Source of the DNA: DDH964 sp963806685
GTDB lineage: Bacteria > Desulfobacterota > Desulfuromonadia > Desulfuromonadales > DDH964
Reading direction: 5' to 3'
Assembly: GCA_963806685.1 (NCBI GenBank)
Contig: CAWDZB010000020.1
Span: 19,844 to 83,843 of the forward strand
Length of the DNA: 64,000 nucleotides
Position numbers and translations under genes: made by a program. Below the pieces are notes generated by a model. That model was not told the origin of the DNA and did no database searches. It worked only from the letters and a program-made list of their open reading frames with translations. Below are positions 54,646 through 61,219 of the stretch, piece after piece. The stretch's first letter is position 1, and each line of letters opens with the position of its first letter.

Positions 54646-55542
54646 ATGACCGCCATCCGCACCCTCAAGCTGATTGCCAATCCGACCGCCGGGCGGGACG
54701 CCCGGGCGCGCATCGAACGGGCCGTGAGCTGGTTTCGCGAGCAAGGGGTGGCGGTCGACCTGACCCTCACCGCCGCCCGGGGCGATGCGCGCCGCGCCGC
54801 GGCCGCGGCGCGCACCGGCGGTTTCGAGCGGATCGTCGCCGCCGGCGGCGACGGGACCCTCAACGAGGTCGTCAACGGGCTGGTGCCGAGCACGATTCCC
54901 CTGGCCTTTCTGCCGCTGGGGACGACCAATGTTTTCGCGCTCGAGGCGGGCATCCCCTTCGGGCTCGAAGCGGCCTGCCGGATCGCCCTGGAGGGGACGC
55001 CGTTGCCGGTCTGCCTGGGAGCCGCCGACGACCACCGTTTTCTGCTGATGGCCAGCGCCGGACCCGATGCCGAGGCGGTCTATGCGGTCAGCGGCGGACT
55101 CAAGCGCCTGACCGGCAAGTTCGCCTACCTGGCAAGTGCTGCACGGGTGCTGCTGGCCCGGCCGCCCCGGCCGATCGAAGCACTGACCGCCGAGGGGGAG
55201 GCGATCTCCTGCTACGGGGCGGTGGTCAGCAACGGCCGGTTCTACGGCGGCCGCTTCGCCATCGCCCCCCATGCCTCACTGCAGGAAGAAGCTCTCGATG
55301 TCTGCCTGCTGCTGCGCCCCGGCCGGCTGGCACTGCTGCGGGCTGCTGGTGCGCTGGCGAGCGGCCGCTCCCTGGCCCCGGCGGCGGCCCGGACCTTCAA
55401 AACCCGGCAGCTGCACCTGCAGGGGGAAGCGGTGCCGATCCAGCTCGACGGCGACTATTTTGGCCGGCTGCCGGTGACCCTGCGGGTTGCCTCCGGCGAG
55501 CTGCGGATGGTTTTGCCGCCGGCAGCAGGGGGCGCGCCATGA
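54646..55542 (+). CDS. Diacylglycerol kinase-like (LCB5/YegS family) lipid kinase
   Basis: The 298-aa protein has the DAGK catalytic block RIVAAGGDGTLNEVVNGL, LAFLPLGTTNVFAL (nucleotide binding) and a C-terminal beta domain with VPIQLDGDYFGRLPV. It phosphorylates a lipid hydroxyl using ATP. I chose the ATG at 54646, with GGGA 7 nt upstream; an ATG at 54640 is too close to the same site. It follows the GT gene by 13 nt, and its product may supply or modify lipid for the envelope system. Confidence 0.85.
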   Translation: MTAIRTLKLIANPTAGRDARARIERAVSWFREQGVAVDLTLTAARGDARRAAAAARTGGFERIVAAGGDGTLNEVVNGLVPSTIPLAFLPLGTTNVFALEAGIPFGLEAACRIALEGTPLPVCLGAADDHRFLLMASAGPDAEAVYAVSGGLKRLTGKFAYLASAARVLLARPPRPIEALTAEGEAISCYGAVVSNGRFYGGRFAIAPHASLQEEALDVCLLLRPGRLALLRAAGALASGRSLAPAAARTFKTRQLHLQGEAVPIQLDGDYFGRLPVTLRVASGELRMVLPPAAGGAP

Positions 55543-56066
55543 GTGGCAGCCGGCGCACTATCTTCACGGGCCGGATCCTCTCGCTGGCAATCGAATCCCA
55601 CCGTCTTCCCGATGGCCGCAGCGCCGACTTCGAGATCGTGCGGCACCCCGGCGGCGCTGCCGTCCTGCCGATACTTTCTGATGGCCGGGTGCTGCTGATC
55701 CGACAGTTCCGACCGGCCGTCGGCCGCGAGGTGCTGGAGATCCCCGCCGGCCGTCTCGAGCCGGGGGAGGCGCCGGAAGTTTGTGCTGGGCGCGAACTGG
55801 AGGAGGAAACCGGCTGGCGGGCCGGGCGCCTGGTCCGGCTCGGGCAGACTCTGAGCAGCGTCGGCTTCTGTGACGAGTGCATCCATCTTTTCCGGGCCGA
55901 TCAGCTGCAGCCGGTCCCCGCCGCCCCCGAGGCGGACGAGTTCATTGCCCCGCTGCCGCTTTCTTTGGATGAGGCCCTGGCGATGGTGGCGATCGGCGAG
56001 ATCGTCGACGCCAAGACCCAGCTGGCCCTGCTCCTCTATCACGCGACCCGCGCCGCTGCGGAGTGA
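55539..56066 (+). CDS. Nudix hydrolase, ADP-ribose pyrophosphatase type
   Basis: The 175-aa protein has an intact Nudix box (GRLEPGEAPEVCAGRELEEETGW) preceded by VLLIRQFRPAVGREVLEIPAG, the ADPRase/NudF pattern. It cleaves ADP-ribose or a similar nucleotide sugar. Its ATG overlaps the lipid kinase stop by 4 nt. Confidence 0.85.
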   Translation: MSGSRRTIFTGRILSLAIESHRLPDGRSADFEIVRHPGGAAVLPILSDGRVLLIRQFRPAVGREVLEIPAGRLEPGEAPEVCAGRELEEETGWRAGRLVRLGQTLSSVGFCDECIHLFRADQLQPVPAAPEADEFIAPLPLSLDEALAMVAIGEIVDAKTQLALLLYHATRAAAE

Positions 56067-56069
56067 ACC

Positions 56070-56939
56070 ATGCCCCTGCCCGAACGTTTCCCGTCCCCGG
56101 CCCATCTCCCCTTCAACGCCACCGCCCTGGCCGCCGACTTCCACCTGGAGCCGCCCGATGCAGATGCGGGTGGAGCGGGTTGCTGGGTGCTGATGCGCGG
56201 CAGCGAGCTGCTGGTTACCGCCGGGCCCGAACCGGCCCTGCCCCAGGGGGAGCTCCCGCTGCCGGCGGCGGCCGGGAATCCCCCCATTTACCTCGGTCGC
56301 TATCGGGGGCGCCCCTGCCGGGCCCTGGCGCTGCCGCAGGAGACGGAAATCCCGGCCGGGCTTACCGCCGAGAGCCTGCTGGCCGCCGAACCGGCCCTGT
56401 CGGTGGCGCTCCTCTCCCTTGGCGGCCTCGCCGGGCAGATCCTCCACTGGCAGCGCAACAGCCGCTTCTGTGCCCACTGCGGAGCGGCGACCAGCGCCAT
56501 GTCCCATGAGTGGGGACGAAAGTGCTCCTCCTGCAACTATCCCCACTACCCCCATATTCACCCCTGTGTCATTGTCCTGGTACGGCGCGACCGGGAACTG
56601 CTGCTGACCCGTAAGGCGGTGTGGCCGGCGGGGCGCTATAGCCTGGTGGCGGGATTTCTTGACTTCGGCGAATGCCTGGAGGAGGCGGTTCACCGCGAGG
56701 TACTGGAGGAGACCGGGGTGCGGGTGGAGAACATCCGCTACGTCGGCAGCCAGAGCTGGCCCTTTCCCAGCCAGCTGATGGCTGGCTTTCTCGCCGACTA
56801 TGCGGGGGGTGAACTGCAGGTGGACCGCACCGAGCTGGAAGATGCCCGCTGGTTTTCCCCCGGCGCCTGGCCAGTCTTGCCGCCAAAGCGCAGCATCGCC
56901 CGTTTCATCCTGGATACCTTCGGCAACCTTGAGGGCTGA
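56070..56939 (+). CDS. nudC: NADH pyrophosphatase (NudC type)
   Basis: The 289-aa protein has a degenerate N-terminal domain, a zinc ribbon (FCAHCGAATSAMS and CSSC), a Nudix box (GFLDFGECLEEAVHREVLEE) and the NudC-specific SQSWPFPSQLM signature, where the usual Pro after SQ is Ser. NudC hydrolyses NAD(H) and removes NAD caps from RNA. It starts 3 nt after the ADP-ribose hydrolase gene. Confidence 0.88.
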   Translation: MPLPERFPSPAHLPFNATALAADFHLEPPDADAGGAGCWVLMRGSELLVTAGPEPALPQGELPLPAAAGNPPIYLGRYRGRPCRALALPQETEIPAGLTAESLLAAEPALSVALLSLGGLAGQILHWQRNSRFCAHCGAATSAMSHEWGRKCSSCNYPHYPHIHPCVIVLVRRDRELLLTRKAVWPAGRYSLVAGFLDFGECLEEAVHREVLEETGVRVENIRYVGSQSWPFPSQLMAGFLADYAGGELQVDRTELEDARWFSPGAWPVLPPKRSIARFILDTFGNLEG

Positions 56940-56976
56940 CCCGCCTTCGCCAGGGCTTCGGCGGGCAAGCGCGGGC

Positions 56977-57006
56977 AAAAAAATCCCCGGGTGGGGATCC
57001 CCGGGG
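56977..57006 (-). terminator. Terminator after ald
   Basis: On the minus strand a CCCCGGG/CCCGGGG stem is followed by ATTTTTTT. It lies about 120 nt past the ald stop. Confidence 0.7.
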
Positions 57007-57125
57007 GTCGCAACGAATCTCCTGCTTGGATTCAGCCGACTCTGGAGGAGGTTTTTGGCTGATACAGAGATTGTGCGATAAATTTTCGCTAGGTCTTGCG
57101 CCCGCCGTTGGCGGGCGTCGTACCG

Positions 57126-58229
57126 TCAGGGGGTGAAGGGGACGAAAGGCAGTCCCTGGGCCCTGGCCACCGCGGTGTTGCACAGTTGCCCGCGCCAGGT
57201 GTTCACGCCGCGGGCGAGGGTCGGGTCGGCCGCGGCGGCTTCCAACCCTGCTCGGGCCAGGCGGCGCACGAAGGGGAGGGTGGCATTGGTCAGTGCCAGG
57301 GTGCTGGTATGGCTGACCGCTCCGGGCATGTTGGCGACGCCGTAGTGGAGCACGCCGTCAACGCAGTAGACCGGGTCGTCGTGGGTCGTCGCATGGGTGG
57401 TCGCCACGCAACCCCCCTGGTCGACGGCGACATCGACGATCACGCTGCCGGGGGCCATGGCGGCAACCAGCTCCCGGCTGACCAGCAGCGGGGCCCGGGC
57501 GCCGGCAATCAGCACCGCCCCGATCAGCAGATCGGCCCGCCGGACTTCCTCCTCGATGCTCTGCGAGTTGGACATCAGGGTCCGCACCTGGTTACCGTAG
57601 TGCTCGTCGAGAGCCTCGAGGCGGGTGCCGTCGAGATCGAGGACCGTTACCTCGGCGCCCATGCCGACGGCGATGCGCACTGCATTGCCGCCCACCGTGC
57701 CGGCGCCGATCACCACCACCCGGCCGGGCTTCACCCCCGGCGCGCCGGCCAGGAGCAGGCCCTTGCCGCCATTCTCCTTCTGCAGGTACCAAGCCCCGAC
57801 CTGGGGGGCCATGCGCCCGGCGATTTCGCTCATCGGGTGAAGCAGCGGCAGGCTGCCGTCGTCGCGCTGCACCGTTTCGTAGGCGATGCCGGTCACGGCC
57901 CGTTCCAGCAGGGCGGCGGTCAACTCCGGCGCCGGCGCCAGGTGCAGATAGGTAAAAAGCAGGAGCCCGGGGCGCAGGCAGGAAAACTCATCCGGCAGCG
58001 GCTCCTTGACCTTGACCACCAGCTCGGCGCCATCCCAGACCTTGGTAGCCTCGCTTACGAGGGTGGCTCCGGCGACCCGGTACTGCTCGTCGCCGAACCC
58101 GCTGCCGCTGCCGGCGCCGCTCTGTACCAGAACCCGGTGGCCGTCCTCGACCAGGGTCCGGGCTCCGGCGGGGGTGAGGCCGACGCGGTATTCACGGGCC
58201 TTGGTTTCCGTCGGAACGCCAATGACCAT
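57126..58229 (-). CDS. ald: Alanine dehydrogenase
   Basis: The 367-aa enzyme has the start MVIGVPTETKAREYRVGLTP, the substrate region HPMSEIAGRMAPQVGAWYL, the NAD-binding VVVIGAGTVGGNAVRIAVG and DVAVDQGGCVATTHATTHD. It interconverts L-alanine with pyruvate and ammonia using NAD. It is monocistronic. A divergent small gene starts 72 nt away. Confidence 0.93.
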   Translation of the reverse strand: MVIGVPTETKAREYRVGLTPAGARTLVEDGHRVLVQSGAGSGSGFGDEQYRVAGATLVSEATKVWDGAELVVKVKEPLPDEFSCLRPGLLLFTYLHLAPAPELTAALLERAVTGIAYETVQRDDGSLPLLHPMSEIAGRMAPQVGAWYLQKENGGKGLLLAGAPGVKPGRVVVIGAGTVGGNAVRIAVGMGAEVTVLDLDGTRLEALDEHYGNQVRTLMSNSQSIEEEVRRADLLIGAVLIAGARAPLLVSRELVAAMAPGSVIVDVAVDQGGCVATTHATTHDDPVYCVDGVLHYGVANMPGAVSHTSTLALTNATLPFVRRLARAGLEAAAADPTLARGVNTWRGQLCNTAVARAQGLPFVPFTP

Positions 58230-58300
58230 TTTCAGTTCCCCTAAAAATGTTTAGCCAAAATAACGACTCGCCTGGCGGTCGTCAAGGAAAAATTCCGCCC

Positions 58301-58549
58301 GTGTCCGATTCCTTCCAAAAACGTTCCTTCCACGTTCCGCGCCGGGAAATCGCCTACCTGCGCTTCATTGTCGAGGCCTACGACGGGCTGCTTTTTTTGC
58401 GCACCCTGGAAGCGGCGGCCGGTCTGGTGGAAATCGCCTGGCCGGCCAGTCGCGAGGAAGAGGCGGCGGCCCTGCTGACCGCCCTGGCCGAAGAAACCGG
58501 CCTGCGCGCCGTCTCCGGTCATCCCGCCACGAACGATCCCTGGCCCTGA
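58301..58549 (+). CDS. DUF4911-family small protein
   Basis: The 82-aa protein contains RREIAYLRFIVEAYDGLLFL and LEAAAGLVEIAWPASREEEA, which match DUF4911. I chose the GTG at 58301, with AAGGAAA upstream; the ATG at 58247 would lie in the ald promoter region. It is cytosolic, probably an alpha/beta fold of the amino-acid-binding (ACT-like) kind. Function unknown. Confidence 0.7.
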   Translation: MSDSFQKRSFHVPRREIAYLRFIVEAYDGLLFLRTLEAAAGLVEIAWPASREEEAAALLTALAEETGLRAVSGHPATNDPWP

Positions 58550-58550
58550 C

Positions 58551-58934
58551 TCAACGGGTCGTCACCTCGAATTCGGGAGGATCGAAGAGGGTGCGTTTCA
58601 CCGTGCACTGGTCGGCGGCGCGGATGATCGCTGCCCGGTATTTTTCGGGAAATTCCTCGGGAAGATGGATGACGATGCGCACCCGCGCCAGCCGGTGACC
58701 TTCGGGGTCGCGTTGGGTTTCCATGGTCAGTCGCAAACCGTGGGTCGAGAGTTCGCGCTGCTGGCAGAAGCGCAAGGCAAAGTAGCCGGCGCAGTTGCCG
58801 AGGGCAACCAGGAAAAGATCGAAAGGGGAGGGCGCAGTGTTCTGGCCGCCGGCCGCTTCAGGCTGGTCGCAGCGGACGGTGAATCCTTTGTAATTGGCCT
58901 CGACGGCGACGCCGCCGGGGAAAGTGATCTCCAT
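58551..58934 (-). CDS. OsmC/Ohr-family protein
   Basis: The 127-aa protein starts MEITFPGGVAVEANYKGF and has the family pattern NTAPSPFDLFLVALGNCAGYFALRFC, with one Cys in the peroxidatic position, and DQCTVKRTLFDPPEFEV, where the second Cys of the pair is in DQCTV. It may reduce organic hydroperoxides. The ATG at 58934 follows GGAGG; upstream in-frame starts lack one. It converges with the DUF4911 gene. Confidence 0.85.
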   Translation of the reverse strand: MEITFPGGVAVEANYKGFTVRCDQPEAAGGQNTAPSPFDLFLVALGNCAGYFALRFCQQRELSTHGLRLTMETQRDPEGHRLARVRIVIHLPEEFPEKYRAAIIRAADQCTVKRTLFDPPEFEVTTR

Positions 58935-59048
58935 GCTTGATCCTCCGCAATAGAATGGGACAAACGTTGCCATTATAGATGGCTCCGGGAACGGACGCCA
59001 GCGCCGCCGGCCCTTTATTGCCACCGATTCGGGTATCGAGCCGGCATT

Positions 59049-59095
59049 AAAAGGAAACCCCGCAGGGGCCCGAGGGCCTTGCGGGGTTTCCTTTT
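59049..59095. terminator. Long bidirectional terminator
   Basis: A perfect 16-bp stem (AAAAGGAAACCCCGCA and complement) has a 15-nt loop, with A and T runs on opposite flanks. It lies between the OsmC-like gene's upstream region and the cytochrome operon's 3' end, about 100 nt past the latter. Confidence 0.8.
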
Positions 59096-59198
59096 CGAAA
59101 TAGAAGGCGAGAGGCCTTCAGACAGTCAGAGACACCCTCCAGCGGCAGCGGCGGAGGGCGCCGTTGCATGCAAGGGGGCGGAAGTGTTTCATCCCTGG

Positions 59199-59564
59199 CT
59201 AGCGGTTGGCTTCGTCGAGCATGAAGTTGAGCAGGGGGATGACCTTCTTGACGTCCTCCTTGGTCATGTTGGAATCGGGCTTGCGCAACATCTTGATGCC
59301 GTAGGCGCGGGTGGCGCTACGGTCGAAGATGCCGCCGCTGATTGGCGCGATGCCGGTCTGCAGGGCAATGGCGACCCGCTCCAAGGAATGGCACTTGACG
59401 CACTTCACCGCCATGAGCTTGTAGGCCTCCTGCATCTGGGGGGGGAAGTTGGAGGGGTCAAACTGGGTGGCGTCGCCACTGCCAATGACAATCAACTTGG
59501 CCTCGGCACCGGTCGCCAGGAGCAGAACAGCACACATCAGCAGGAAAATTTTTTCATTGTGCAC
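59199..59564 (-). CDS. Periplasmic monoheme cytochrome c
   Basis: The 121-aa protein has a signal peptide (IFLLMCAVLLLATGAEA) and one heme site CVKCH (55-59), with a later conserved Met (GIKMLRKPD) that may be the distal ligand. The frame used begins at a GTG (59564). A better-placed ATG at 59557 is one base out of frame; one more A in the A6 run would give MKKIFLLM. It follows the cytochrome-porin fusion by 63 nt and is probably its soluble electron partner. Confidence 0.82.
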   Translation of the reverse strand: MHNEKIFLLMCAVLLLATGAEAKLIVIGSGDATQFDPSNFPPQMQEAYKLMAVKCVKCHSLERVAIALQTGIAPISGGIFDRSATRAYGIKMLRKPDSNMTKEDVKKVIPLLNFMLDEANR

Positions 59565-59627
59565 CTTTCGATGAAAATCCGGCCCCTGGCAGCCAGGGGC
59601 CGAGCGGATGGCAAAACGAAGGATGGC

Positions 59628-60860
59628 TCAAAACGCGAAGGAGGCCTGGAAGGTTCCCTCCCGGCTGATGTCGCTGGGGGCATCCTTGTGGACATATTCA
59701 AGCGCCAGGCGCAGGTTCTGCAGCAGGGCGTAGGAGACGCCACCGATGTACTTGCGGGTTATGCCGTCCCCGTCAATGTCCTGGAATTCGTAGCGGACCG
59801 ACGGTATCACGTTGGAGCCGATCAGATACTGGGCCTGAGCCAGGTAGAAGTGGGAGTTGGCCGAAACGCCGGTCGCACTCGGATCGTCGTCATGGCCGTA
59901 GATGCTGCTGAAGCGCATCTTCAGTCGCTTGTAAAGCGCCTCCCCTTCCAGGCCGAGGCGATAAAAATCGTTGGCCCCGGCGTCGGAAGAGCCAACGTAG
60001 CCGAAGCTGCCGAAGGTCAGGGTCAGATAGTCCCAGACGCTGTCGTGATCGAGATCGACCTCGGGCTCCTTGCCGAGAAAATCGGTACCGCCGATGCGGG
60101 CCGAGAGGTGGCCGTAGTAGTTTTTGCGGTTTTCTTCCTTGTTGGTCTCCGAGCCGTTGGTGACCCCGGCGGCCACGAAGACCCGCGAGCCGAGCACCGC
60201 GTTGAGTTCGACCGTCGCCTGGCGCCCGGAAAGGCGGAAAGGGTTGTCCCCGACCCGTAGGGAGTTCTGGCCGAACCCGCTCAGAGACGAGCGGTCGTTG
60301 GCCTTCCAGAGGCTAAGGGTCGGCTTGTACTTGCCGATCTTGACATTGAGCGGCAGGCCGTAAAGATGACGGAATTGTAGGAAAAGGTCGCCGATGGAAG
60401 AGTTGGTAAAACCGTACTCGCCCCAGAAGCCGACCTGATTGTGAAAGTTGCCGGCCGCGAAGATTTCCAGCCCGGTGCCGCCGTCGAGATCGAAGTTGGG
60501 ATCCTTGTCGGGGTTGTAGATCGCCTTGTAGGTCCCCATCAGGGAAACCGGCAGAACGCTGGGAAGACCGCTGTTGAAAATTGCATCGGCCCCCCTAACC
60601 AGCCCCGGCAGGGTGGTCGGCGGCGGAGTCTGCGTCTGCGCCGCGGTTTGCAGCTGAGCGGGGAGCTTGCCGGGCCAGACGAAACTGTTCTTCTCAAAAG
60701 CGTCGCCGAACTCGTTGCGCTCGGGGAAGATGGTGTGGCAGGTCTTGCACTCGGTCTTATACTGGCGGGAGAAGGCGGGAATCGCGTGCCCCGTGGACGG
60801 GGCCAGGAGCGAGGCTAGCAAAACGGAGACGACTAGAAACGGGGCAAAGCGCAACTTCAT
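59628..60860 (-). CDS. Monoheme cytochrome-porin fusion, Cyc2-like
   Basis: The 410-aa protein has a signal peptide ending STGHA-IPAF, then, within 16 mature residues, a heme motif (CKTCH, 38-42) in the context IPAFSRQYKTEC and FPERNEFGDAFEKNSF. After a Pro/Gln/Thr-rich linker (about 70-95) the remaining 310 residues are a beta-barrel with alternating strands and a terminal Phe (TFQASFAF). In Cyc2 the same arrangement, including the C-x-x-CH and FGxxF pattern, forms an outer-membrane Fe(II) oxidase. Similarity is judged by eye; direction of electron flow is unknown. The ATG at 60860 follows GAGGTACC. Confidence 0.85.
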   Translation of the reverse strand: MKLRFAPFLVVSVLLASLLAPSTGHAIPAFSRQYKTECKTCHTIFPERNEFGDAFEKNSFVWPGKLPAQLQTAAQTQTPPPTTLPGLVRGADAIFNSGLPSVLPVSLMGTYKAIYNPDKDPNFDLDGGTGLEIFAAGNFHNQVGFWGEYGFTNSSIGDLFLQFRHLYGLPLNVKIGKYKPTLSLWKANDRSSLSGFGQNSLRVGDNPFRLSGRQATVELNAVLGSRVFVAAGVTNGSETNKEENRKNYYGHLSARIGGTDFLGKEPEVDLDHDSVWDYLTLTFGSFGYVGSSDAGANDFYRLGLEGEALYKRLKMRFSSIYGHDDDPSATGVSANSHFYLAQAQYLIGSNVIPSVRYEFQDIDGDGITRKYIGGVSYALLQNLRLALEYVHKDAPSDISREGTFQASFAF

Positions 60861-60951
60861 TGGTACCTCCTGGAACATGGGATTCAAGAATCTGCCGCAG
60901 AAGGATTTTGACAGGCGGCAGGTTACCCCGCCTATGCGGACGGTCCCGCAT

Positions 60952-60966
60952 TGGCGCGGACATTGC
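60952..60966 (+). promoter_or_regulatory. Sigma54-like promoter candidate, rightward
   Basis: TGGCGCGGACATTGC matches the TGGCACG-N4-TTGC consensus at all but one position, with the correct 10-nt GG-GC spacing. It points toward the chemoreceptor gene 253 nt downstream. Confidence 0.4.
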
Positions 60967-60978
60967 GTTGCAACCGCG

Positions 60979-60994
60979 TGCAGGTCCCGCGCCA
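60979..60994 (-). promoter_or_regulatory. Sigma54-like promoter candidate, leftward
   Basis: On the minus strand TGGCGCGGGACCTGCA has the -24 GG and -12 GC at correct spacing, with two mismatches to consensus. It points toward the cytochrome-porin gene about 120 nt away. It is the mirror half of an inverted repeat with the rightward site. Confidence 0.4.
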
Positions 60995-61219
60995 ATTGGC
61001 AGGCAAAAACAGCTTTTCTCATTAATACAAACGGTTGCGGGAGATAAGTGGATTAAAATCCCCTATCCGCGCTGAAGTGCTACGCAAAATGGCTGCACCC
61101 TCGGCCATTTTCGTGTAAAGTATCCGCCGAATTTTGTCGAATCGCGGTGCCGATCGTCCCTTGGGGGAAGGACTGGCGTGACCCTGGCGCGGCCAATGCC
61201 GCAGGAAGAAGAACTGGTA

